DNA from: Adiantum capillus-veneris
Lineage: Eukaryota > Streptophyta > Polypodiopsida > Polypodiales > Pteridaceae
DNA length: 64,000 bases
Assembly (NCBI GenBank): GCA_014529385.2
Contig: CM043956.1
Location: forward strand, 64,546,620 to 64,610,619
Direction: 5' to 3'
Made by a program: the position numbers and the translations under genes. The first letter of the stretch is position 1. Every line of letters begins with the position of its first letter. Under the pieces are notes generated by a model. It made no database searches. It was given only the letters and a program-made list of their open reading frames with translations, and was not told the DNA's origin. Positions 42,804 through 52,821 of the stretch are shown here, one piece after another.

Positions 42804-45059
42804 ATGGCAAGTGTAGCATTTCCAACATTTAAAGGAAAGAAGGGGGAGGATTTGGTAACAGACTTCCTAGATGACTTTGAAGTAGCATGTGTAGTGAGCA
42901 ACAAAGATACGGATGAATCCCGGGTTAGAATCTTTAAGCATCTCATGAAGCTAGAAGCTAGATCATGGTACAATGCACTTCCACAAGCAACCAAGGATGA
43001 CTGGGAACCCTTAAAAACCGCTTTTAAGAGGCGCTTTGGGGGAGGTACCACTTCAGAAAAGTTGTGGGACAAGTTGAGAGACTTGAAACAGGAGGGTCTT
43101 TTAGAATATGCCACCTATGAGTCCAAATTTGTGGATTTGTGGGAACGGTGGGTTGAGTCACTGGCTAGGGGGGAAGCTGCACCTGATTTCCTAAAAAAAG
43201 ATCGGTTCACGCATGGCTTATGGCCGCTTCTCAAGGAGAAGGTGAAAGGTAGATTCCCGGCTACGTACGAGTTAGCCGTTGAGATTGCTCGCCTTAAAGA
43301 CAAGAAGCTGCGAATGAAAGCCAAAGAAACCGAGTCAACAGAATCAGGAACATCGCGTCGACCAGCAACTATGACAACCACCATTCCACCACCACCACCG
43401 GCTCTTGGGGTAAGAGATGACCAACAAGATATGTTGGCCCATATTACTGACCAACTACAGAATTTGTCTGTCCACTTAATACAACAAGGGAGGAGTCAAG
43501 AAAGAGATCAAGACCCTGGAAGAGCACGACGACAAAACAGGGAGTATCATTGCTACAAATGCGGAGAAGACGGTCACGGTATGTACTACTGTCCCAAACC
43601 ACGAAAAAACTATAATAGAGGAGGTAGGAGGAACCAATTGTCACCCCCTAGAGAAAGAACACTCCCACCCCGAGCACCACCCCCACTAACACAAATTCTA
43701 CGTCCACCCCAGACACCACTACAAACATCCATCCCACCTCTTCCACCAGCCCCACCACCTGATCGCCCTGTAAACATCATAAGGCTAGAAGAGAAAGGAA
43801 AAGCCATAGTAGTGGATCCACCCCGAGCAAAGGAGAGGGACAAGGGTAAGGAGAAGGTAACCTTTTTAGAACCACTTGAAGCCATGACTGTGAAAAGAGC
43901 CAGGAGGGAGAAAGCTACACAATCAGATGATGAGAGAAGCATGAGAGGAGAAACTAGCAAGAGGCCATCCAGGCCACGACGGAAATTGGGCATCACCGAC
44001 TTCCAGCTAGGGGAAAGTTCTAAGCCCTATGATCTAACATTGGATGTGGCAGAGCAAGGACCGAAGATTACATGGCCACAACTACTACATCTTGCACCAA
44101 AAGTAAGGCGACAATGGTCTAAAATGATAAGTACAAGACGCTCTAAAACAAAGGTAGCCGGAGCAATTTCGGGATGCAACATGGATGACATCCTTCCAAT
44201 TGTCGACGTAAACATAAAAGGAAAGAGGGTTGGAAACACCTACATTGATGGAGGTGCACAAATCTGTGTAATGAGCGAAGCTATGATGCTTCGATTAGGG
44301 CTCGAGGTTGATAGGCCTTCTCCATGCAAGACAAAGATGGCAAACAACGCAAAAGTAAAGTGTGTGGGTGTGGTAAGTGCCGTGAAAATCAAAGCTTTCA
44401 ACACTGAGGTAGAGGTAGATGTTTTTGTAATGCCTACTAAGGGGGAGGGCTATCCACTAATTTTGGGAAGGCCATGGTTGATGGCCATGAAGGCAAAACA
44501 GGACTGGGGTACTGGCCTTCTACGCATGACCGGTAAGAAAGGGGAGACATTCTACTACGACATGAGGATTGGCAAGCAGAAGCAAATGAATCTGGAAACA
44601 TCGGCAGATGAAACCACTAGCGAATCTTCCAGTTCTGAGGAGGAGACCACATCCACCGACGAAAGTGATAGTTCCATTGATGTGATGGGTATCATTATGA
44701 AGGATTCACAAAGGGTAAGCACAACTGGTGATCCATCACCAAAAGGGAAACCCAATGAAGAGGAGAGAAAATCACCTGGCCTAGGAGGAAGTAGGTTGAA
44801 GGGTATGTTGTCTATGGAATTAACACTTGAGGAGAAAGATAGTTTTTTGCAAATGTTGATGGGATTTCCTAACCTGTTCATTGACAACTATGAAAGAATC
44901 ACAGGCATTACAGTGGTGGAACATCATATTAAGCTGAAGGAAGGGGTAAAACCAGTTGTGCAAAAGCTACGACGATTGGGGGTCATACAAGAAAAGGCAC
45001 TCTTGGCCGAGGTAAGGAAACTGCTGGAGGCGGGATTCATCTATCCTGTGGAAAAGTAA
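42804..45059 (+). pseudogene. Element B gag, protease and start of RT
   Basis: I choose the ATG at 42804 (MASVAFPTFKGKKGEDLVTD) over one 30 bases upstream, because gag capsid homology starts there. Capsid: ARSWYNALPQATKDDWEPLK and YATYESKFVDLWERWVESLA (about residues 55-130). A zinc knuckle CYKCGEDGHGMYYC (CX2CX4HX4C) lies near residue 245, then a Pro-rich and a charged linker. Protease has YIDGGAQICVMSEAMMLRLG and YPLILGRPWLMAMKAKQDWG (about 475-570). A Ser/Glu/Thr-rich spacer follows, then the RT lead-in (GVKPVVQKLRRLGVIQEKAL) and FIYPVEK before a UAA at 45057-45059. The next codons continue the same frame into EWVSPIVV, so this is one polyprotein cut by a single nonsense codon. Confidence 0.92.
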
Positions 45060-48059
45060 GAATGGGTGTCACCCATAGTGGTGACGCCTAAAAAGAATGG
45101 TAAGTGGAGGGTCTGTGCTGACTACAAACCACTAAATGCAGCTACAAAGAGAGACCACTTTCCTCTCCCTTTCTTGGATGAAATTCTGAATGAAGTAGCG
45201 GGTTTTGAATGCTATACCGTCTGTGATGGTTATTCTGGATACTTTCAAATACGCATAGCCTTGGAAGATCAGCTAAAAACCACTTTTATCACGCCATGGG
45301 GTTGTTTTGCATACAGGGTTATGCCATTTGGTCTCACAAATGCACCTGCCACATTCCAAAGATATGTCACATATGTTTTTCAACCGTTCTTTGGAACATC
45401 CATAAGAGTGTTCATTGATGATTTTTGTATATATAGCTCCCGTATTTCACATTTAGAAAAGGTAACTGAAGGTTTGGCCAGGTTGCAGAGCCTAGGTGGG
45501 CAATTAAATGTGGATAAATGCCACATTGGGGAGAGTAAAGTCATTCTACTAGGCCATGAAATTTCAGCAAAAGGTATCAACGCCGACCCAAGTAAGGTGT
45601 CTGCACTCATAGCCCTACCTTCACCAACGACCGCATGTCAACTGGTCTCTTTTCTACAAAAGGTGAGGTACTTAAGTAGATTCATACATCTACTATCACA
45701 ACTTGTTCTACCACTGCAACAACTCACTCAAAGATCAACTTTCACTTGGGACGAGGAAAGCGAACATCACTACAACAAGGTAAAAGAGGTCTTAGCCACT
45801 CTGCTAACTATCTCACCACCTAAGTGGGATGAAAAATTCTATGTCACCTCAAGTGTTGGTGATGACTCATTGGGGGCTGTGCTACTCCAAAAGGATACGA
45901 CGACATCTTTCATGAGGCCAATCTACTTCTCTAGTCGAATGATGACAGCAGGAGAGAAAGGTTTCACCCATGTGGAACACTTAGTCCTAGCTCTTAGATT
46001 TGCAACTACAAAGTTTAGGTCATATTTGCTGCCTAAGCAATTTGTGATTCTAACCACGGATGAAATATTTCCCTATGTTGTACAACACATGGATGTGTCT
46101 GCTAGGATTACTAAATGGGTAGTTCGTTTGCAAGAGTTTGACTACACGGTACAGGTAGAAAGCACGACAAGGGCAAGTTTGGGGGGACTCATGACCTACC
46201 AAGTCTTTGAAAGGAAGGAGAAGCAATCTAAGGAAGGAGAAGTCCGATTACCTCCAGTACCACTGATGGTAGAAGGAGCATACTCTCTCTACTTTGATGG
46301 AGCCTACAAGCGAGCGTCCGACAAAGCAGCTGCAGGCATAGTGGTCTTTGATGACAAAGGGACAAAGGTATTTTCGTTGGGCCAATTGTTAGATTCACAT
46401 TCTATTAATGAAGCTGAGTATGCAGCACTAACCAAGGGTCTACAATGGTGCGTCTCGCAAGGTGTACAACGCCTTAATGTATTTGGGGATGCTCTACTTC
46501 TGGTAAGGCAAGTAAATGGAGCATGGACATGCAAGAATCCTAGTTTAAGGACTCACTTAAGTGGTGTAAAAACCTTGTTGGGTAAGTTTGAAGAAGTTCA
46601 AATACACCATATCCCAAGGGCTCAAAACCAAGAAGCAGATGCCCTAGCAAGTGAAAGACTACAGAAAGTGGTGGTTGGAGCAATAAAACTAAAGCTCCCT
46701 CTATTTCAAGGAAGTGATGCCTTGCCTGACATCATGCATTTTTTGGAAACAGGGGAATGCCCATCAGATTTAACAAAGGGACAGAAGCAATGGCTAACGC
46801 GGAAGGCCACAAGGTATCGACTCATCAATGACGGTTTATACTGTAAGGGTAAGGACCAAATACTCAGGAAGGTCCCTCTCTCCCAGAAAATCACGGGAGT
46901 AATTGCTAGCTGTCATGACGGGGTTTGTGGTGGTCACTTTGCCCTAGACATAACAAGTAGGAAAATCTTGCAGGCAGGCTTCATATGGCCTAGCCTCAAC
47001 CGTGATGTACACCACTGGTACAAAACCTGTAAGTTGTGTCAAAAGGCCGGTACTAGGTCACTTATGCCTGAACCACAGACACCTATTCTCTCATATGGCC
47101 CATTTGAAAAATGGGGTATCGATGCCATTGGGCCATTACCTAGGGCCAACTCAGGAAAATTCTACATTATCATGGGGGTCGACTACATGACTAGATGGGC
47201 AGAGGCTACAGCCACCACTAGAATCACAGCGGTAGAGGTAGCTAAATTTATCTACGAGCACATATGCTGTAGGTTTGGCACACCTTTAGAGATCATCTCT
47301 GATAGAGGGCCAGGTTTCAGAGCAGACTTGGTAGGAGAATTAATGCAGAAACTGGGCATTACAAGGAGACACTCTTCACCATATTACCCTCAATGTAATG
47401 GCCTAGTTGAAAAGGTAAATGGAATGGTTTATAAAATTATTACCAAGCAGGTAAACAATCATCCTGGAGACTGGGATAAGTATCTACTACCAGCTTTATG
47501 GGCCTACAGAACTTCATTTCGTACATCCTTGGGATTCACACCGTATCATCTAGTATTTGGTAAGGAAGCAATCTTGCCCATTGAAGTGCAACTACAAAGT
47601 CTTAGAGTAATGGCAAGCCAGCTTCAACAGCCCAACATGCATTTGAGAGATCACATCATCAACTTGGAAAGACTGCAGCTAGACAGAGAAGAAGCAATAA
47701 ATTATTATGCAGCACAAGCAGAGCATAGACGGCTTAGCTTTAACGAGCATCTCCGGAAAAAAGAATTGAAGAAAGGAATGTTGGTGCTCCGCTACGACGA
47801 TCGCTTCGACACGCGCAAGGATAAGAAACTCCTACTCCGATGGGAAGGCCCTTTCATCATCAGGAAAAAGTATGCCAATGGAAGCTACCAGCTTATGGAG
47901 GCTGATGGAAAACTTCATAAAACCAGGGTAAATGGTTCGCAACTTAAACCTTATTTTCTTCGATTTGACCAGGCTCCACCAATTGACATTCCAGATGAGA
48001 ACACACCATCAGCCACCACCTCCGACGATAATGATCAAACAGATGAGCTAGAGACATGA
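45060..48059 (+). CDS. Element B pol: RT, RNase H, archaeal-type RNase H, integrase
   Basis: About 1000 codons without interruption; residue numbers count from the first Met at 45066. RT has TVCDGYSGYFQIRI (Asp 54) and FIDDFCIYS (116-119). RNase H 1 has SVGDDSLGAVLLQKD (about 260-340). RNase H 2 has LYFDGAYKRASDKAAAGI, SINEAEYAALTKGL, VFGDALLLVRQV and NQEADALASERL (about 405-530), with four acidic residues in place. Zinc domain: CGGHFALDITSRKILQAGF, HHWYKTCKLCQ (about 617-662). Integrase core: WGIDAIGPL, DRGPGFRADL, NGLVEKVNGM (D,D,E near 684, 746, 783). C-terminus: RWEGPFIIRKKYANGSYQL and VNGSQLKPYF. Stop at 48057. The order with two RNase H domains defines the Tat lineage. All catalytic residues I can check are present. 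Confidence 0.95.
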   Translation, partial: EWVSPIVVTPKKNGKWRVCADYKPLNAATKRDHFPLPFLDEILNEVAGFECYTVCDGYSGYFQIRIALEDQLKTTFITPWGCFAYRVMPFGLTNAPATFQRYVTYVFQPFFGTSIRVFIDDFCIYSSRISHLEKVTEGLARLQSLGGQLNVDKCHIGESKVILLGHEISAKGINADPSKVSALIALPSPTTACQLVSFLQKVRYLSRFIHLLSQLVLPLQQLTQRSTFTWDEESEHHYNKVKEVLATLLTISPPKWDEKFYVTSSVGDDSLGAVLLQKDTTTSFMRPIYFSSRMMTAGEKGFTHVEHLVLALRFATTKFRSYLLPKQFVILTTDEIFPYVVQHMDVSARITKWVVRLQEFDYTVQVESTTRASLGGLMTYQVFERKEKQSKEGEVRLPPVPLMVEGAYSLYFDGAYKRASDKAAAGIVVFDDKGTKVFSLGQLLDSHSINEAEYAALTKGLQWCVSQGVQRLNVFGDALLLVRQVNGAWTCKNPSLRTHLSGVKTLLGKFEEVQIHHIPRAQNQEADALASERLQKVVVGAIKLKLPLFQGSDALPDIMHFLETGECPSDLTKGQKQWLTRKATRYRLINDGLYCKGKDQILRKVPLSQKITGVIASCHDGVCGGHFALDITSRKILQAGFIWPSLNRDVHHWYKTCKLCQKAGTRSLMPEPQTPILSYGPFEKWGIDAIGPLPRANSGKFYIIMGVDYMTRWAEATATTRITAVEVAKFIYEHICCRFGTPLEIISDRGPGFRADLVGELMQKLGITRRHSSPYYPQCNGLVEKVNGMVYKIITKQVNNHPGDWDKYLLPALWAYRTSFRTSLGFTPYHLVFGKEAILPIEVQLQSLRVMASQLQQPNMHLRDHIINLERLQLDREEAINYYAAQAEHRRLSFNEHLRKKELKKGMLVLRYDDRFDTRKDKKLLLRWEGPFIIRKKYANGSYQLMEADGKLHKTRVNGSQLKPYFLRFDQAPPIDIPDENTPSATTSDDNDQTDELET

Positions 48060-48071
48060 ATGCCTCTAGCC

Positions 48072-48083
48072 AAAAGGGGAGGG
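48072..48083 (+). promoter_or_regulatory. Polypurine tract of element B
   Basis: aaaaggggaggg, followed by ctaa and the 3' LTR. Element C has the matching tract ctttt-type on the minus strand at 50419-50436. Confidence 0.9.
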
Positions 48084-48087
48084 CTAA

Positions 48088-49632
48088 TGATGGGGGATTT
48101 TCACAAGCCAAGCTCCCATACCCCTCTTCTCTCGTCCCCACCCCATGAAAACCCCCTCTTAGGGAGGGAGTGATAAAAAGCATTAGAAAAAGTAAGAAAA
48201 AAATAAAGTATTATTATGTAAATATATAAGAAAGATAAAATAGGCCACCTCATGCCTGCGGGGCAGCCCATCCCCACCTTGCCTCCTTTTTCTTCACTGT
48301 TGCCCCGCCGTGTGTCCCTTTTCCTCTCCTCCACTCAAAAGGTCAACCCCCTCTCTCTTCCCCTTGTCCTTTCTCCTTTCTCTCTCCCCTCAAGCTACCC
48401 CACCTCTCACCAATAATGCATTATAACTCACCAATAATGCACCAACTCACATGCAACTTACCCTATCTTCCAAAATAGTGTACCCCACCCCCTCTTTCTC
48501 TCTCCTATCATATCTCATGACCCAAATACCCCCCTCTCTCTCTAAAGGGCGCCATGTCTCTTGTCTTGTAGCTAAATAACCTCCCCCACACTCACACACA
48601 CTCAGTTTCACTGAAAAAGGTACCCACAGACCCATCCCCACCCGGTGGTTACCTGATTTTTCTTGTGTTCACACACATCTGCACACAGATTCACCTCTGA
48701 ACACACTCCCCTCTCTCCCCTCTTGTAATTACTTTATTCTCCATGTCACCTCTCACTTTTTTTCATCAACCCATCTCTCTCTCTTAGTCTCTCTCATGAG
48801 ACTGCTGTTTTGGCACATATACACACAGCCAGACAAGTGGGGCCCACAGTCACATGGCCTATGTAGATAATGATTTCTTCATTTCTAAATTCTAGAATTT
48901 CTCCCCCCTCCTCCCCTATATAAAGAGGGGTCACCATCACACAAACACACACACCATCACCAAAGAGTACACTATGCACTGTGTGTGCCTAGTGCACACA
49001 CACCCACACCATCACCATCACCATCACCGCAATCACCATGCTTGTTTTGAGCATGACCTCTACACCCTTGGCTATGGAAGATGAAGGGCAACTAAATGAA
49101 GAATGATGGTCATAATCCTCGTGCGAGTCTTCGCCATCAACTCCCACCTATCCGCCATGTGCTCTACCACTCTCTCCCTTCTCATTCCCCTACCCTATGC
49201 TCCCCATTTCATCGCCTAATTCTCTAAATAAAGCTTGAGGTTTTGTGAGTATGTTTTCTTGCAATGTTTTGCCCATGTGGGGTGTGCGGAATCACCACCT
49301 AGTCCTGTGTTTTGGAGTGAGCTTGTGTATGTGTGAAGGGTGTGCAGATTCGCCATCCTTTTGTGGTGCCTAAGTACTAAGCCGCTATACCCCCTCCCTC
49401 ACTCTCTCTCTCTCTCTCTCACTTGATCTCATTCCCTTTCCTCTTCATCATTACTCCCAAGCATCCATCTCTCTTGGATGAAAACTTTGTTATGGTGGTG
49501 TGTTGTTTGCGTCCTAGCCGCTGAAGCTAGGTGGTGCCCCTGTTTGCTTTACCATGACAGGCTCGAGGCGCGCCATTCGGTCCCCGGTGTTTTAGAGGCC
49601 GTCGGGGTTCGGGGTTCGCTTTGCTCCCGTCA
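48088..49632 (+). repeat. 3' LTR of element B
   Basis: 1545 bp. Relative to the 5' LTR it has small repeat-unit changes (one extra accatc unit, one extra ggggttc unit near the end, one CA unit fewer) and about two dozen substitutions. Confidence 0.97.
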
Positions 49633-50418
49633 GTGGTAAGTGAGGTATAATGATGTACATAGGTGAGAGAAAGAGGGGTTTTTACAAGGTTGGGTGAGAG
49701 AGAGTTGAGGGTAAAGTGGTTGTGTGTGTATGTATGGAAGCAGGGAAAACAGGGTAGGCAAACCATTCACTGTGAGCTGCCAACAGGGTCCCACCATTTT
49801 GGACATAGCTCCTTGCTCAGAGCTCCAAAAAATAAAATAAAAACACTGGCAGAGAGATGAGCTCACAAGCTACAATCATTCACGCCACTTTCACAAATTC
49901 GGTGTGGAGCTACGTGCTAAAATTCGAGCCAATAAACATGTATTTTCCATATCCCAAAAGTCTTTTTGGTGGACCATATGACCTTACCTTTCCTTATGCT
50001 TCCAAAGATGACTCATTGATGCCTTGTGTGAGCATGATGTATACCCAAGACTCACCTTGAAACCATCCAAGAGAAGATAATGATAGAGATATGCAAATAT
50101 AATGAAAAAAGAAAATAGGAAATAACATATAGCAAAATGAAGGGAAAATAATTAATGATGAGATAATAAATAGTAAAAATATTAGAAAAATAGGTAATGA
50201 TTGGAAAGTGTTCCTCACTTTTATTGAAATAAATATGATGGGTTTTATTTATTTTTGAAAAATAAAATAGGAAAAACAAGCCAAATCTACTAGTAGGAAA
50301 AAAAAATGCTAAAGATAGAAATGCTAGAGGTGGTTCATACACTAAAAGCATTTGGCTTCTTTGGAGAGGATACACATGAAAAATACCGAGTGGGGGTGCA
50401 TGCAAAACGCCACCATCA
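49633..50418 (-). repeat. Element C 3' LTR, proximal part
   Basis: Continues from 40412 after removal of element B and ends ccaccatca at 50418 (minus-strand start tgatggtgg, close to tgatggggg of element B). Next to it on the right is the element C polypurine tract. Together with 39451-40412 it makes an LTR of about 1.75 kb. No genes; AT-rich stretch at 50090-50280. Confidence 0.8.
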
Positions 50419-50436
50419 TTAGCCCTCCCCCAAAAG
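50419..50436 (-). promoter_or_regulatory. Polypurine tract of element C
   Basis: Minus-strand cttttgggggagggctaa, the counterpart of the element B tract plus ctaa. Confidence 0.85.
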
Positions 50437-50829
50437 CTAGAGGTATTTTATGCCTCTAGTCCTAGAAGGTGTTGTAATATGGTGTTTCATGGAGTGCATT
50501 ACACACCAGCAATCTTGAAGCAATTAAACAATAGATGAAAGCCTTTGATATGCAAACGTTATATCTTGGACTTCCATCATGACCATTTCCTTTGTCATGT
50601 AGCTGCCCTTTGATTGCTGCATCCTGTTTGTTTTTAGCCGTTTTCAATGAATGATTGTATCCACCCATGACAAACAATTGGTCTCCTAGACCCTTGAAAG
50701 CCATACCCCATCCATTGTCAATATATGCTCTCACTGGTAACCTTCTTTTTTCTCTTTTTTTAAATCTTTTTTTTAATAAATAAACTATGTACATGGTTGT
50801 TATCTTAGTCGGAGCTCAAATATGATGAG
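50437..50829 (-). other. Element C 3' untranslated region with a Kelch-like remnant
   Basis: Lies between the integrase stop region and the PPT. Around 50560-50730 the minus strand (frame 50462-50794) reads DNGWGMAFKGLGDQLFVMGG YNHSL in part, reminiscent of a Kelch repeat (DG...GxxLFVxGG). It is too short for a firm call, but would be foreign to a retrotransposon. Confidence 0.3.
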
Positions 50830-52195
50830 CTCTCCTTTGAACCAACCCTATCATTGATCCCACCAACATATGGCTGTGAAAGACGATAGTGGTAGGCCTT
50901 CAATCGCCAACCATTTATTGGGGTCTGATGTACTTTACCATCTAAGTCACCTAGCTGGTAACTACCATTTGAGAACCTCTATATCACTACAAAAGGTCCC
51001 TCCCACTTAAGCAAGAAATTACCATCCTTTCTGCGATCAAGGCGATTGTCGTATCTGAGCACTAAAGATCCTTCCTTGATGTCTTTCTTGACAAGGTTGC
51101 GATTGAACTTCCTTCGCTTCTTCTTTGCCTGAGCCGCATAGTATTTCATTGCTGACTCTCGATCTAGCCCTACCCTCTCCAAATCAACGATTCTTCTCTC
51201 CACTTGCTTCTCTTGACTATCTTCTTGGTGTGCCTTTAGAACTTGGAGGCTTGCTAGCTCCACTTCTATAGGTAGTAGTGCCTCTTGCCCGTAAACCAAG
51301 TGAAACGGCGTATACCCCAAGGATGTTCTATAAGCCCAAAGTGCTGCATCTAAGTGCTTGTCCCATGCCTTAGGATGTAAATGCACTTGCTTAGTGATGC
51401 TTTTACATATAAGACCATTTACCTTCTCCACAAGACCATTGCATTGAGGATAGTATGGCGTTGAGTGCCTGCGCTTGATTTTCAACTTGTTCATCAATTG
51501 TCCGACTAAATCAGCTCAAAATCCCGGTCCCCTATCGGAGAGAATCCCCAAAGGTGTGCCAAAATGGCAACAAATGCACTCAAAGATGAAATCACAAACG
51601 TCCTTGGCTGTGATGCGCTTTGTGGATCGAGCTTCTGCCCATTTGGTCATATACTCCACCCCCATAATTTTCCTGATTGAGTGCAAGGTAGTGACCCTAT
51701 TGCATCTATCCCCCATTTTTCAAAAGGCCCGTAGGTTTTAATTGGGTGCTGATTTTCATGAGAAAGACGCCTTGGTCCGGCTTTTTGGCAAACCTCGCAT
51801 GTGCGGCACCAGTGCTGTACATCTCGATGGAGGCTAGGCCATATAAACCCTGCTTGTAAGATCTTCCTGCTAGTGATCTCTTGTGCAAAGTGGCCACCAC
51901 ACACACCTTCATGGCAGCTAAAAAAAATATCCTTGATCTCTTGGGATGAGGGAACTCTCCTCATGACAACATCTTTCCCCTTACAATACAAGTCCTCACC
52001 TACCAAACTATATCTAGTAGCCTTTTTTGCCAGCCACCTGCGTTCACTTTTACTCATACCAGAGTGTGCTTCACAATGCTCAAGAAAGTAAAGTAAATCA
52101 TGCAGCTCCTCCTTTCCCTAGTATAAAGGACTTTTCACAAGGACAACACCTACCATGAGAGTTTGTAGTTCTCCGCTGCCAACGCTTCTTCTTTA
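50830..52195 (-). pseudogene. Element C integrase and second RNase H end (truncated)
   Basis: Minus-strand frames: 51647-52057 (KATRYSLVGEDLYCKGKDVV, CGGHFAQEITSRKILQAGFI, HWCRTCEVCQKAG, WGIDAIGSL), 51516-51716 (YMTKWAEARSTKRITAKDVC, FGTPLGILSDRGPGF) and 50979-51497 (STPYYPQCNGLVEKVNGLIC, YTPFHLVYGQEALLPIEVEL, LKWEGPFVVI). Integrase D, D and E are all visible but in three frames. On the right, similarity to element B ends near 52195 at the last part of the second RNase H (EALAAENY), so RT, protease and gag are missing. Confidence 0.88.
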
Positions 52196-52741
52196 CCCAA
52201 ATCTACCAAAAGACCTCAAACCTCAAGCTCCGTACAAGCTAAAATTGTATCTTCAACCTCAAAATTTATGCACCCATCTTTGAGTACTTGTTATTTAAAA
52301 AGTGCATCATACTCGCACACTACGTGAAACAAAAATCTAAAATTTCCTATATACAGTCACTCTGAGCTAAATTTCTTTTGCAAAGTTGTAGATCACGTCT
52401 AAATGGAGGGGAATACTTGAAAAATTTTCTAGATTTATATTCTACAAGGAGAAAAACAATCTGCAAAACAATGTTGCTGCACGCACATGGTTTTAGGGAA
52501 ACACCTTCACCTACACACTACCTTCAACATTGTCTTCTGAGCTGCCAGAATAACATACATCACTATTAGCTGAGCTCACAAGCTCTCATTGCCTTCTCAC
52601 AAAGCTTCCAATCTTTCTTAATCTCTCCACCACTGAGAGCAAGAAAGTAATTGCCTCAAAGCTCTTGTCGCTGCCGTTCTCCCCGCGATTGTCATGCACT
52701 CTAACACCACTTGAAGGGGTGTGTAAATGAGGTGTGTGTGT

Positions 52742-52757
52742 GGGGGGGGGGGGGGGG

Positions 52758-52820
<63 letters not shown>
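52742..52820. repeat. G19 homopolymer followed by (AG)30
   Basis: 19 G then 60 bases of AG. Preceded by gtgtgtgtgtg. Confidence 0.95.

Positions 52821-52821
<1 letters not shown>

Larger units (their letters stand above)
40413..49632 (+). mobile_element. Element B: nearly intact Ty3/gypsy Tat retrotransposon with dual RNase H
   Basis: 9.2 kb. LTRs 40413-41945 and 48088-49632 begin tgatggggg and end ctcccgtca. Target duplication gtgg (possibly gtggt) at 40409-40412 and 49633-49636. PBS follows the left LTR and a PPT precedes the right one. The interior codes gag, protease, RT, RNase H, second RNase H and integrase in a single frame interrupted by one UAA. About two dozen LTR differences in 1.5 kb counted by eye (near 1.6 percent) make it recent. 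It is inserted in the 3' LTR of the related element C. Confidence 0.96.

Noticed and set aside
43610-43996. 128-codon minus frame inside element B gag
   Set aside because: Shadow of the proline-rich and charged gag linker on the opposite strand.
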